In this document: positions 7,382 to 16,002 of the stretch, piece by piece
Layout: every line of letters starts with the position of its first letter
Numbering within the stretch: the stretch's first letter is position 1
Assembly: GCA_017548605.1 (NCBI GenBank)
Contig: JAFYZT010000037.1
Location: forward strand, 1 to 64,000
Origin: Prevotella sp.
GTDB taxonomy: Bacteria > Bacteroidota > Bacteroidia > Bacteroidales > Bacteroidaceae
DNA length: 64,000 nucleotides
Direction of reading: 5' to 3'
Translations under genes and position numbers: made by a program
The notes under the pieces: model-generated
Told to the model about the DNA's origin: nothing
The model's database searches: none
What the model saw: the letters and a program-made list of their open reading frames with translations, nothing else

Positions 7382-9166
7382 ATGTCTTCAATCTTCAACC
7401 AAAGAATTGATGCTCTCCGTCAGGTGATGCGGCGTGAGAGTGTCGATGCCTATATCCTCAACGGAACCGACCCGCATCTGAGTGAATATGTGCCTGACAG
7501 GTGGCGGACGGTGGCTTTCATCTCAGGTTTCACCGGGTCGGCGGGCACTGTGGTAGTTACCCTCGAAGCGGCGGCCCTGTGGACAGATTCGCGTTATTTT
7601 ATAGAAGCGCAACAGGCGCTCGATGGAACGGGTATCATGCTCATGCGCGACGGACTGGCCGACACGCCTACCATACCGCAGTGGATAGGCGAACAGTTGC
7701 GTGACAGTCCGTTCCGCGAGGTCGCTGTTGATGGCGACTGTTGGTCGGAAAATGAGGTGCAGGGTCTCAAAAATGAGCTGCGCCGGCAAGGGGGTATCAC
7801 CCTACGCACCAATCTCGATGCACTACTGACGGTGTGGACTGACCGTCCGGCAGCTCCAAAGGTGCCGGTGGTTATTCAACCGTTGGACTATGCAGGGGAA
7901 ACCACAGCCGACAAACTGAGGCGAATTCGTGCAGCATTGCGCGAACAACATGCCGACGGCACGTTGATTGCCGCTCTCGACGATGTGGCGTGGATACTCA
8001 ACCTGCGAGGTGCTGACATCGAGTGTAATCCATTGTTTCTGTCTTACCTGCTTATCGCCTCCGACAAGGCAACTCTCTTCATCGACCCTTGTAAGGTGTC
8101 TGATGAGGTGCGTACCTACCTCCGTGGCGAAGGGGTGGGCGTGGACGACTACAGTAATGTGGCCAAGGGACTGCGCGACTATTTCGAATATAATATCCTG
8201 CTCGACCCCAACCAGGTGAATCATCGACTGTTCCATGCCACACAACGTGAGGTGGTGGTGGCACCATCGCCAGTGCCAGCCATGAAGGCGGTAAAAAACA
8301 GCACCGAACAGCGGGGTTTTAAGTCAGCGATGCTCCGCGACGGCATCGCCATGACACAGTTCCTTTCTTGGCTCGACACCGCTGTCGCCAGGGGTGGTGT
8401 CACGGAATGCTCGGCGGCAGAACGGCTACGGGCATTACGCGCCGAACAGCCGCTCTTCCAAGGCCTCTCTTTCACCACCATCGCTGCCTATCAGGAGCAT
8501 GGGGCAATCGTCCACTATGAACCGACGGCAGCCACCGACGTGCCGCTGGAACCCGAAGGGCTGTTCCTTGTGGATTCAGGCGGACAATACCTTGATGGCA
8601 CCACAGACATCACCCGCACCATTGCCCTCGGCCCTCTGACGGAGGAACAGCGGCGGGTATATACGCTGGTGCTAAAGGCGCACATTCGGCTGCAATTGGC
8701 TCTCTTTCCCGACAGTACCACGGGCACGCAGCTCGATGCCTTGGCTCGTGGGGTGCTGTGGCAGCATGGACTGCATTATATGCATGGTACGGGACATGGG
8801 GTGGGGGCGTTCCTCTGCGTCCATGAGGGACCACACCAAATACGCATGCAGTGGAAACCGACACCGCTGCGTGCCGGCATGACGGTGACCAATGAGCCGG
8901 GGGTGTACCTCGAAAACCGTTTCGGTGTGCGCATAGAGAATACGCTGCTTATCATCCCGGCCATGACTACCGAATGTGGACGTTTTCTACGCTTCGAACC
9001 GCTCACGCTCTGTCCCATCGACCTCCGGCCGGTAATAGCGGAATTGCTGGCTCCAGACGAAGTGGCATGGCTCAACGATTATCACATTACAGTGCGCAAG
9101 GCTCTCACTCCTTATCTCAATCCAGACGAACAGGCATGGCTTGAAAAGGCCACACGGCAATTATAG
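7382..9166 (+). CDS. pepP: Xaa-Pro aminopeptidase (aminopeptidase P, M24B)
   Basis: 594 residues, the long three-domain form: two creatinase-like N-terminal domains (about 1-310, with FISGFTGSAGTVV and LWTDSRYFIEA) and a C-terminal pita-bread metallopeptidase domain. The five metal ligands of M24 enzymes are visible: D398 (LVDSGGQY), D409 (TDITRT), H472 (GTGHGVG), E505 (NEPGVY) and E519 (RIENTLL). It removes an N-terminal residue preceding proline and is probably cytoplasmic, since there is no signal peptide. Its length matches the eukaryote-like APP1 group common in Bacteroidota. It has its own promoter and is followed by a TATAG repeat rather than a classical terminator. Confidence 0.92.
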   Translation: MSSIFNQRIDALRQVMRRESVDAYILNGTDPHLSEYVPDRWRTVAFISGFTGSAGTVVVTLEAAALWTDSRYFIEAQQALDGTGIMLMRDGLADTPTIPQWIGEQLRDSPFREVAVDGDCWSENEVQGLKNELRRQGGITLRTNLDALLTVWTDRPAAPKVPVVIQPLDYAGETTADKLRRIRAALREQHADGTLIAALDDVAWILNLRGADIECNPLFLSYLLIASDKATLFIDPCKVSDEVRTYLRGEGVGVDDYSNVAKGLRDYFEYNILLDPNQVNHRLFHATQREVVVAPSPVPAMKAVKNSTEQRGFKSAMLRDGIAMTQFLSWLDTAVARGGVTECSAAERLRALRAEQPLFQGLSFTTIAAYQEHGAIVHYEPTAATDVPLEPEGLFLVDSGGQYLDGTTDITRTIALGPLTEEQRRVYTLVLKAHIRLQLALFPDSTTGTQLDALARGVLWQHGLHYMHGTGHGVGAFLCVHEGPHQIRMQWKPTPLRAGMTVTNEPGVYLENRFGVRIENTLLIIPAMTTECGRFLRFEPLTLCPIDLRPVIAELLAPDEVAWLNDYHITVRKALTPYLNPDEQAWLEKATRQL

Positions 9167-9212
9167 GTTTTATAGCTGTTATAGCTTCTGCTGTTATAGC
9201 TTCGATAGATTC

Positions 9213-9257
9213 TATAGTTGCTATAGCCTCTATAGTTTCTATAGCTACTATAGCTAT
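9213..9257 (+). repeat. 9-bp tandem repeat TATAGNNNC
   Basis: Five exact-period units: TATAGTTGC, TATAGCCTC, TATAGTTTC, TATAGCTAC, TATAGCTAT. Looser units extend upstream to about 9167 (ATAGCTG, TATAGCTTC, GATAGATTC). It begins right after the pepP stop. The rest of this 257-bp spacer holds a CTCACCCCTCACC-type repeat (9279-9302) and the rpsU promoter. Confidence 0.85.
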
Positions 9258-9326
9258 TGTTGTCTCCGCGCGCTATTCTCTCACCCCTCACCTCTCACCC
9301 CCCTTCAAAAAATAACCCATTAAAAA

Positions 9327-9358
9327 TTTGGAAGTTTCGCAAAATAGATGTAATTTTG
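9327..9358 (+). promoter_or_regulatory. Promoter for rpsU
   Basis: TTTG (9327-9330), 20-bp spacer, TAATTTTG (9351-9358); start codon 65 bp downstream. Confidence 0.75.
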
Positions 9359-9423
9359 CACCCACGTTTCAAAAAACGAATATTAACAACAGAAGTTTAA
9401 CATAAAAATTAAAACAAAAAAGC

Positions 9424-9615
9424 ATGATCATCGTACCCGTAAAAGATGGCGAAAACATTGAGAGAGCGCTGAAAAAATTCAAGAGAAAGTTTGAGAAGAC
9501 TGGTGTGACCAAAGAACTGCGTGCACGTCAGCAATATAACAAGCCCTCTGTCTTGAAGCGCCTGAAGATGGAAAAAGCCATCTACGTGCAGAAACTCCGC
9601 GCCGCCGAAGAATAA
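9424..9615 (+). CDS. rpsU: 30S ribosomal protein bS21
   Basis: 63 residues, highly basic, with the S21 signature MIIVPVKDGENIERALKKFKRKFEKTG and a C-terminal basic helix. In Bacteroidota, bS21 lies near the 3' end of 16S rRNA and has been linked to occlusion of the anti-Shine-Dalgarno sequence, which fits the rarity of SD motifs in this window. It is followed after 79 bp by the Xer recombinase gene, with a weak promoter-like sequence between them. Confidence 0.95.
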   Translation: MIIVPVKDGENIERALKKFKRKFEKTGVTKELRARQQYNKPSVLKRLKMEKAIYVQKLRAAEE

Positions 9616-9628
9616 TTTTCTGGCTTTT

Positions 9629-9660
9629 TTTGGTGGTTAGGATTTTTTTGCTTATTTTCG
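9629..9660 (+). promoter_or_regulatory. Possible promoter for the Xer recombinase gene
   Basis: TTTG (9629-9632), 20 bp, TATTTTCG (9653-9660, one mismatch in the conserved TTTG). Confidence 0.4.
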
Positions 9661-9694
9661 TAGCCGAAAAGACAACAGTCGAGGTTGCAAAGAT

Positions 9695-10573
9695 ATGATA
9701 GAAGAATTCCTTAACTACCTCAAACACGAACGGAGGTGCTCAGACCTCACCATAAAAGGATATGGCCGGGATTTATACGAATTTCAGGCCTTCTTCAAAC
9801 ATATTGACGATCAGCTCTCGTTTGCGTCTGTAGATGCCGACATCATCCGTGACTGGATGGAGAGCATGATGGATAAAGGAAACTCAGCGACTTCAATCAA
9901 CAGGCGGTTGAGCGCGTTGCGTTCCTTTTATCATTTTGCCCTTTCCGCAGGTCTCGTCGACAAAGACCCCTCGCACGAAGTGAAGGGACCGAAGAAAAGT
10001 AAGACGCTGCCCATGTTCCTCAAGGAACGTGAGATGAACGAATTGCTTGACGAGGTGGAGTGGCATGATGACTTCAAGGATGTTCGCGCGCGTACAATAT
10101 TATTATTATTCTATTCCACGGGCATGCGACTGGCTGAACTCATTGGACTCGACGATGAGTCAGTGGACTTTGTTAACCGACAAATCAAAGTGCTGGGAAA
10201 ACGCGACAAACAACGGCTCATACCATTTTCCAAAGAACTTGACGTGGACCTTCACCGATACATGACGGTGCGTGACAGCCAGCGGCCGCGGCAGGGGCAT
10301 GCGCTCTTCGTCGATGACCATGGGCAACGAATGAACCGCAACCAAGTGCAGTATCTTGTGCGCAAAAACCTCTCCCGTGTGTCAACGCTGAAAAAACGGT
10401 CGCCACATGTGCTGCGGCATACCTTCGCCACGGCTATGCTCAACCACGAGGCTAACCTTGAAGGGGTAAAACGGCTGTTGGGACATGAGAGTCTGGCAAC
10501 CACACAGATATACACGCATACGACCTTTGAACAATTGAAGAAAACATATGACAACGCCCACCCAAGGGCATAA
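9695..10573 (+). CDS. xerC: Tyrosine site-specific recombinase, XerC/XerD type
   Basis: 292 residues, the usual length of Xer proteins. An N-terminal SAM-like core-binding domain (1-100; INRRLSALRSFYHFA) is followed by the catalytic domain. The catalytic set is complete: R145 (STGMRLAEL), a lysine in the GKRDKQR beta-hairpin (169-172), H238 and R241 (HVLRHTFA), H264 (LLGHESL) and Y273 (TQIYTHTT). Such enzymes resolve chromosome dimers at dif with a partner Xer and FtsK. Its place between rpsU and hpf in a housekeeping cluster favours the chromosomal Xer role over an integrase of a mobile element. XerC versus XerD cannot be settled from this sequence alone. Confidence 0.85.
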   Translation: MIEEFLNYLKHERRCSDLTIKGYGRDLYEFQAFFKHIDDQLSFASVDADIIRDWMESMMDKGNSATSINRRLSALRSFYHFALSAGLVDKDPSHEVKGPKKSKTLPMFLKEREMNELLDEVEWHDDFKDVRARTILLLFYSTGMRLAELIGLDDESVDFVNRQIKVLGKRDKQRLIPFSKELDVDLHRYMTVRDSQRPRQGHALFVDDHGQRMNRNQVQYLVRKNLSRVSTLKKRSPHVLRHTFATAMLNHEANLEGVKRLLGHESLATTQIYTHTTFEQLKKTYDNAHPRA

Positions 10574-10600
10574 ACCATTAACTAAAAACCGGAGGTAACT

Positions 10601-10900
10601 ATGGAAATCAAGATCCAGTCGATTCATTTCGACGCTACCGAGAAACTCGAGGCTTTCATCCAGAAGAAAACGGAAAAACTGCAGAAAGCTTATGAAGATG
10701 TACAGAATGTGGAAGTGCAACTTAAAGTGGTCAAACCTGCTACCGCACTCAACAAACAGGCCGCTCTTACCGTTGCAGTACCGGGCTCAAAACTGTATGT
10801 CGAGAAAACATGTGACTCCTTTGAGGAGGCCATCGATCAGTGTGTTGACGCCATGAAGGTTCAACTTACCAAATTTAAGGAAAAACTGAGAAATAGGTGA
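10601..10900 (+). CDS. hpf: Ribosome hibernation-promoting factor (HPF/RaiA family, short form)
   Basis: 99 residues with the beta-alpha-beta-beta-beta-alpha layout of HPF/YfiA: MEIKIQSIHFDATEKLEAFIQKK, then strands around VEVQLKVV and AALTVAVPG, and the final helix FEEAIDQCVDAMKVQLTKFKEK. It lacks the C-terminal dimerisation domain of long HPF. It binds the 30S decoding region and idles ribosomes under stress. A clear Shine-Dalgarno (GGAGG at 10591-10595, 5 bp before ATG) is present, unusual in this genome. It lies 27 bp after xerC and is probably co-transcribed. Confidence 0.9.
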   Translation: MEIKIQSIHFDATEKLEAFIQKKTEKLQKAYEDVQNVEVQLKVVKPATALNKQAALTVAVPGSKLYVEKTCDSFEEAIDQCVDAMKVQLTKFKEKLRNR

Positions 10901-10917
10901 AAAAAAGCCAAAAAAGT

Positions 10918-10948
10918 TTTGGCGATTAGAAAATAAGTCGTATCTTTG
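10918..10948 (+). promoter_or_regulatory. Promoter of the tRNA-tuf operon
   Basis: TTTG (10918-10921), 19 bp, TATCTTTG (10941-10948), 53 bp before the first tRNA. A small hairpin GCCAAAA-AAG-TTTTGGC (10907-10923) overlaps the -33 region. Confidence 0.75.
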
Positions 10949-11001
10949 CAGCCGTTTTACGACACGTCCTAATTACGTTAGCCTGACGGCTGCAAGGATT
11001 C

Positions 11002-11075
11002 GCCTCTTTAGCTCAGTTGGCCAGAGCACGTGATTTGTAATCTCGGGGTCGTTGGTTCGAATCCGACAAGAGGCT
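11002..11075 (+). tRNA. tRNA-Thr (TGT)
   Basis: Full cloverleaf: acceptor GCCTCTT/AAGAGGC, D arm GCTC...GAGC, anticodon loop TTTGTAA giving TGT, T arm GTTGG-TTCGAAT-CCGAC, discriminator T. No encoded CCA. One T-T mismatch lies in the anticodon stem. Confidence 0.95.
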
Positions 11076-11134
11076 CAAAAGAGGTTCTTCGAACAAACGA
11101 ACGACGCGCTAAAGGACGACGTAAGACAAGGTTT

Positions 11135-11217
11135 GGGTGTTTTCCAGAGTGGCCAAATGGGGCAGACTGTAAATCTGCTGTCTTTCGACTTCGGTGGTTC
11201 GAATCCATCAGCACCCA
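11135..11217 (+). tRNA. tRNA-Tyr (GTA)
   Basis: 83-nt class II tRNA with a long variable arm (about TGTCTTTCGACTTC), anticodon loop CTGTAAA giving GTA, acceptor GGGTGTT/AGCACCC, discriminator A. CCA is not encoded. Confidence 0.95.
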
Positions 11218-11233
11218 CTCAAATATGACTTTC

Positions 11234-11306
11234 GCGGAAATAGCTCAGTCGATAGAGCACTAGCCTTCCAAGCTGGGGGTCGCGGGTTTGAGTCCCGTTT
11301 TCCGCT
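11234..11306 (+). tRNA. tRNA-Gly (TCC)
   Basis: Acceptor GCGGAAA/TTTCCGC, anticodon loop CTTCCAA giving TCC, T arm GCGGG-TTTGAGT-CCCGT, discriminator T. CCA is not encoded. Confidence 0.95.
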
Positions 11307-11313
11307 CAAGCAT

Positions 11314-11385
<72 letters not shown>

Positions 11386-11448
11386 CTACTTTTTTTTTGG
11401 ATAGAAGCAGAGAATCCACGATTATTCATTAAATAATAATTCTATAAC

Positions 11449-12642
<1,194 letters not shown>

Positions 12643-12650
12643 TACCTATA

Positions 12651-12685
12651 AATGTTTAGGGCTGAAAATCTCAGCCCTAAACATT
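12651..12685 (+). terminator. Perfect 15-bp hairpin between tuf and tRNA-Trp
   Basis: AATGTTTAGGGCTGA, loop AAATC, TCAGCCCTAAACATT, with no mismatch. It is followed by CTTAC rather than a T-run, so it may be a partial terminator, an RNA-processing site or a 3' stabiliser of tuf mRNA rather than a strong intrinsic terminator. Confidence 0.6.
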
Positions 12686-12690
12686 CTTAC

Positions 12691-12763
12691 ACGGGAATAG
12701 CTCAGTTGGTAGAGCATCGGTCTCCAAAACCGAGGGTCGTGGGTTCGAGTCCTCCTTCCCGTG
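12691..12763 (+). tRNA. tRNA-Trp (CCA)
   Basis: Acceptor ACGGGAA/TTCCCGT, anticodon stem-loop TCGGT-CTCCAAA-ACCGA giving CCA, discriminator G. It ends 15 bp before secE, so the tRNA is probably cut from a tRNATrp-secE-nusG transcript, an order typical of Bacteroidota. Confidence 0.95.
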
Positions 12764-12778
12764 CTAAAACAACAGATT

Positions 12779-12976
12779 ATGTTTAAGAAAATAGTCAATT
12801 ACTGCAAGGCTTGTTACGAAGAACTTGCGCATAAAACTACTTGGCCCACACGGTCTGAACTCACTCACAGTGCAATGGTCGTTCTGTCTGCTTCCCTGAT
12901 TATTGCGCTTGTGGTGTTTGTTATGGACTTGGTGTTCAAGAACTGTATGTCACTGATTTATAACTTGTTCTCTTAA
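12779..12976 (+). CDS. secE: Preprotein translocase subunit SecE
   Basis: 65 residues: a short amphipathic N-terminal segment (CYEELAHKTTWPTRSEL, with the family's conserved TWP core) and one membrane helix (about 32-58). SecE clamps SecY in the SecYEG channel. An in-frame GTG at 12761 would overlap tRNA-Trp, so ATG 12779 is chosen. nusG begins 6 bp after the stop. Confidence 0.93.
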   Translation: MFKKIVNYCKACYEELAHKTTWPTRSELTHSAMVVLSASLIIALVVFVMDLVFKNCMSLIYNLFS

Positions 12977-12982
12977 AAAGAA

Positions 12983-13525
12983 ATGGCTAAGACAGGGAAG
13001 AATTGGTATGTGCTCAAAGCCGTCAGCGGCAAGGAGGCTAAGGTAAAGGAATATATCGAAGCCGAACTGAAGCACAACGATTTTTTGGCCGAAAAAGTGG
13101 CTCAGGTGCTTATCCCTATGGAGAAGCATGCCACGCAGCGCAACGGCAAGCGTGTGGTCAAGGAGAAAGTTGCTCTCCCTGGCTATGTGTTCGTTGAGGC
13201 TGAGATGGTCGGCGATGTGGCGCACACACTGCGCTTCATGCCCAATGTCTTGGGATTTCTTGGTGGGATGGACAACCCTTCACCAGTGAAACAGTCTGAC
13301 ATCAACCGAATGTTGGGCAAAGCCGAAGAGACGGAAATTCAAGAGGATGTCAACATCCCCTATCTCGTAGGCGACAGCGTCAAAGTAACCGACGGACCGT
13401 TCAGCGGTTTCTCCGGCATCATCGAGGAGGTGAACACCGAGAAACGTAAACTGAAGGTGATGGTCAAGATCTTCGGACGGAAATCTCCGCTCGAACTCGG
13501 TTTTATGCAAGTGTCAAAAGAATGA
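12983..13525 (+). CDS. nusG: Transcription termination/antitermination factor NusG
   Basis: 180 residues. NGN domain: [45 protein letters not shown] domain at the C-terminus: [21 protein letters not shown] (about 131-150) and GFMQVSKE. It binds the RNA polymerase clamp and links polymerase to Rho or to ribosomal S10. It lies between secE and rplK in the canonical order; a 64-bp AT-rich spacer precedes rplK. Confidence 0.96.
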   Translation: MAKTGKNWYVLKAVSGKEAKVKEYIEAELKHNDFLAEKVAQVLIPMEKHATQRNGKRVVKEKVALPGYVFVEAEMVGDVAHTLRFMPNVLGFLGGMDNPSPVKQSDINRMLGKAEETEIQEDVNIPYLVGDSVKVTDGPFSGFSGIIEEVNTEKRKLKVMVKIFGRKSPLELGFMQVSKE

Positions 13526-13589
13526 TGTGCGGTTACGAGCATGTACATTCTTTTATATTCAACCAATGTATTAAAAAGTATTATTAACA

Positions 13590-14030
13590 ATGGCTAAAGA
13601 AGTTGCTGGATTAATCAAATTACAGATTAAGGGCGGCGCTGCAAATCCTTCACCTCCCGTGGGTCCGGCCCTTGGTTCCAAGGGTATCAACATCATGGGT
13701 TTCTGCAAGGAATTCAACGCCAGAACACAGGATAAGGCCGGCAAGATATTGCCTGTCGTTATCACGTATTACACCGACAAGTCTTTCAGCTTCGTCATCA
13801 AGACTCCTCCCGCTGCCGTACAGCTTATGGAAGCTGCCAAGGTGAAGGGCGGAAGCTCCGAACCCAACCGTAAAAAGGTGGCCTCCGTCACCTGGGAACA
13901 GGTTCGCGCTATTGCTGAGGATAAAATGTCCGACCTCAACTGCTTCACTGTTGAATCGGCCATGAAACTTGTCGCCGGCACGGCTAGAAGTATGGGTATC
14001 ACTGTCAAAGGTGAATTCCCTGGTAAATAA
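13590..14030 (+). CDS. rplK: 50S ribosomal protein uL11
   Basis: 146 residues, of normal length. The proline-rich N-terminal loop [32 protein letters not shown], where thiostrepton-type drugs bind, is intact, and the C-terminal 23S-binding domain carries [23 protein letters not shown]. It forms the GTPase-associated centre with uL10 and bL12. First gene of the rplKAJL group; rplA follows after 19 bp. Confidence 0.97.
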   Translation: MAKEVAGLIKLQIKGGAANPSPPVGPALGSKGINIMGFCKEFNARTQDKAGKILPVVITYYTDKSFSFVIKTPPAAVQLMEAAKVKGGSSEPNRKKVASVTWEQVRAIAEDKMSDLNCFTVESAMKLVAGTARSMGITVKGEFPGK

Positions 14031-14049
14031 TCTTAACTTCAATTGAAAC

Positions 14050-14742
14050 ATGAGTAAACTGACAAAAAATCAAAAATCAGTAGCTGACAAGATTGAAGCA
14101 GGGAAAGCATACTCCTTAAGGGAAGCCGCCGAATTGGTGAAGGAAATCACTACCACCAAGTTCGACGCCTCTCTCGATATCGATGTGCGATTGGGCGTAG
14201 ACCCGAGGAAAGCCAACCAGATGGTGCGCGGCGTGGTGTCGCTGCCCAATGGTACTGGTAAGGTCACTCGCGTGCTCTGCCTCTGTACACCCGATGCCGA
14301 AGCTGCTGCCAAAGAGGCCGGTGCTGACTACGTGGGCCTCGATGAGTATATTGAAAAGATCAAGGGTGGATGGACCGATATCGACGTCATCATCACCATG
14401 CCATCGTGCATGGGTAAGGTGGGTCCCCTCGGCCGTGTGCTCGGTCCCCGCGGACTCATGCCTAACCCCAAGAGCGGTACCGTGACCATGGATGTGGCCA
14501 AGGCTGTGAAAGAGGTGAAGCAGGGTAAGATTGACTTCAAGGTCGACAAGACGGGTATCGTTCACTCTTCCATCGGTAAGGTGAGCTTCACTCCTGAACA
14601 AATCTACCAGAACGCCAAAGAGTTTATCGCTACGATAATCAAACTCAAACCGGCTGCTGCTAAGGGTACGTATATCAAGAGTATCTATCTCTCAAGCACG
14701 ATGAGTCTGGGTGTAAAGGTCGACCCGAAAACTGTTGAATAA
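14050..14742 (+). CDS. rplA: 50S ribosomal protein uL1
   Basis: 230 residues with the uL1 landmarks [37 protein letters not shown] and the basic [22 protein letters not shown]. It forms the L1 stalk near the E site and in many bacteria represses its own operon by binding the rplK leader mRNA; no obvious L1-site mimic was identified here by eye. Confidence 0.97.
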   Translation: MSKLTKNQKSVADKIEAGKAYSLREAAELVKEITTTKFDASLDIDVRLGVDPRKANQMVRGVVSLPNGTGKVTRVLCLCTPDAEAAAKEAGADYVGLDEYIEKIKGGWTDIDVIITMPSCMGKVGPLGRVLGPRGLMPNPKSGTVTMDVAKAVKEVKQGKIDFKVDKTGIVHSSIGKVSFTPEQIYQNAKEFIATIIKLKPAAAKGTYIKSIYLSSTMSLGVKVDPKTVE

Positions 14743-14762
14743 CCACCTAAACCACACTCAAA

Positions 14763-15281
14763 ATGAAGAAAGAAGTAAAAGATACTATCATCGTTGAACT
14801 TGGCGAAAAGCTGAAAGAGTATCCCCATTTCTACCTGGTCGATGTGACCGGACTGGATGCGGAGAACACCAGCAAGCTGCGTCGCAAGTGCTTCAAGAAC
14901 GAGATCAAGATGGTGGTGGTCAAGAACAAGCTGCTCCATAAGGCTTTCGAGGCTTCCGACATCGATTTCTCACCGCTTTATGAAGCACTCAAGGGCAATA
15001 CCGCCGTCATGTTCACCAATACGGCTAATGTTCCTGCCCGTCTTCTCAAGGAATACAAGAAAGAAGGTATTCCCGCATTGAAGGCTGCCTATGCTGAAGA
15101 AGGATTCTACGTGGGTGCCGACAAGATCGAGGAGCTGGCTACCATCAAGAGCAAGGACGAAGTGCTCGCCGACATCGTGGCATTGCTGCAGTCGCCGGTC
15201 AAGAATGTCGTCTCTGCTTTGCAGTCTGGCGCTAACACCATCCATGGTGTGCTGAAGACTTTGGGCGAGCGCGAAGGCTAA
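14763..15281 (+). CDS. rplJ: 50S ribosomal protein uL10
   Basis: 172 residues: N-terminal RNA-binding part ([31 protein letters not shown]) and a C-terminal helix region ([23 protein letters not shown]) that anchors bL12 dimers. Only 20 bp separate it from rplA, too little for the long uL10 leader found in enterobacteria, so autoregulation there must differ or act further upstream. Confidence 0.96.
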   Translation: MKKEVKDTIIVELGEKLKEYPHFYLVDVTGLDAENTSKLRRKCFKNEIKMVVVKNKLLHKAFEASDIDFSPLYEALKGNTAVMFTNTANVPARLLKEYKKEGIPALKAAYAEEGFYVGADKIEELATIKSKDEVLADIVALLQSPVKNVVSALQSGANTIHGVLKTLGEREG

Positions 15282-15340
15282 TCCTTATCAACAAAGTCAA
15301 AACATTAACATTACAAAAACAATTAAATTTTTATAATAAA

Positions 15341-15721
15341 ATGGCAGATATCAAGAAACTTGCTGAAGAGTTGGTAAACTTGACAGTGAAAGAAGTTAAC
15401 GAGTTGGCAAAAGTCCTCGAAGAGGAATACGGTATCAAACCCGCTGCTGCCGCAGTGGCAGTAGCTGCTGGTCCCGCTGCTGGTGGCGCCGCCGCCGCTG
15501 AGGAAGAGAAGACCGAATTCAACGTGGTGCTCGCTGAGGTGGGTCCCAACAAGCTGAAGGTCGTTAAGGCTGTGAAAGAGGCTTGCGGTCTCGGTCTGAA
15601 AGAGGCTAAGGATCTGGTTGACGGTGCTCCTTCCACTCTGAAAGAGGGCATGTCGAAAGACGAGGCTGAGAACCTGAAGAAGACCCTCGAGGCTGAGGGC
15701 GCCAAGATTGAGCTCAAGTAA
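15341..15721 (+). CDS. rplL: 50S ribosomal protein bL12 (L7/L12)
   Basis: 126 residues: N-terminal dimerisation domain ([25 protein letters not shown]), an Ala/Gly-rich flexible hinge (about 32-56) and the factor-binding C-terminal domain ([39 protein letters not shown]). It recruits EF-Tu and EF-G. A hairpin with a T-run lies 104 bp downstream, before rpoB. Confidence 0.98.
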   Translation: MADIKKLAEELVNLTVKEVNELAKVLEEEYGIKPAAAAVAVAAGPAAGGAAAAEEEKTEFNVVLAEVGPNKLKVVKAVKEACGLGLKEAKDLVDGAPSTLKEGMSKDEAENLKKTLEAEGAKIELK

Positions 15722-15824
15722 TCCGACGCTTGCATATCAGATGGGGTGGGGAACGACCCGGAAGAGTTATTTCGAACGGACCAGCTAATCTCCACCGCCA
15801 TTAAAAACGAATATGTGGACAAAC

Positions 15825-15864
15825 AAGGTTAAGAGTCTCCCAGTCGGGGATTCTTAACCTTTTT
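15825..15864 (+). terminator. Terminator/attenuator between rplL and rpoB
   Basis: AAGGTTAAGAGTCTCC - CAGTC - GGGGATTCTTAACCTT then TTTG. The long stem plus T-run is a good intrinsic terminator. As rpoB normally depends on read-through from rplKAJL, it most likely acts as a partial attenuator that lowers rpoBC relative to bL12. Confidence 0.8.
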
Positions 15865-15920
15865 GTTGCCCACTTCGACCTTCCCAGGGAGGGAACGGTA
15901 AGTAAGAGGGGAGAGAAATT

Positions 15921-15954
15921 CCTAGGTTTTCCTAAGAGGACCTAGGTTATCCTA
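15921..15954 (+). repeat. Two direct repeats CCTAGGTTWTCCTA upstream of rpoB
   Basis: CCTAGGTTTTCCTA (15921-15934) and CCTAGGTTATCCTA (15941-15954) are spaced by two helical turns (20 bp), each with a CCTAGG palindrome, and end 48 bp before the rpoB ATG. The remainder of the 281-bp rplL-rpoB spacer shows no gene. Confidence 0.75.
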
Positions 15955-16002
15955 TCATCAAGAAGAAAACTCCTGAAAACCAATATAAACAACCAAAGAT
16001 AA

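Noticed and set aside
9141-9323. 60-codon Tyr/Cys/Ser-rich frame after pepP
   Set aside because: Translation of the TATAGNNNC array (YSCYSF pattern); the repeat is the better explanation.
9695-10573. Integrase of a mobile element
   Set aside because: The recombinase is in a housekeeping cluster (rpsU, hpf, tRNAs, tuf); no attachment-site duplication or cargo genes were seen near the tRNAs, so a chromosomal Xer role is more likely.
10907-10923. Hairpin GCCAAAA-AAG-TTTTGGC as the hpf terminator
   Set aside because: Short stem of weak pairs, no T-run, and it overlaps the -33 element of the tRNA-tuf promoter; a terminator role is not supported.
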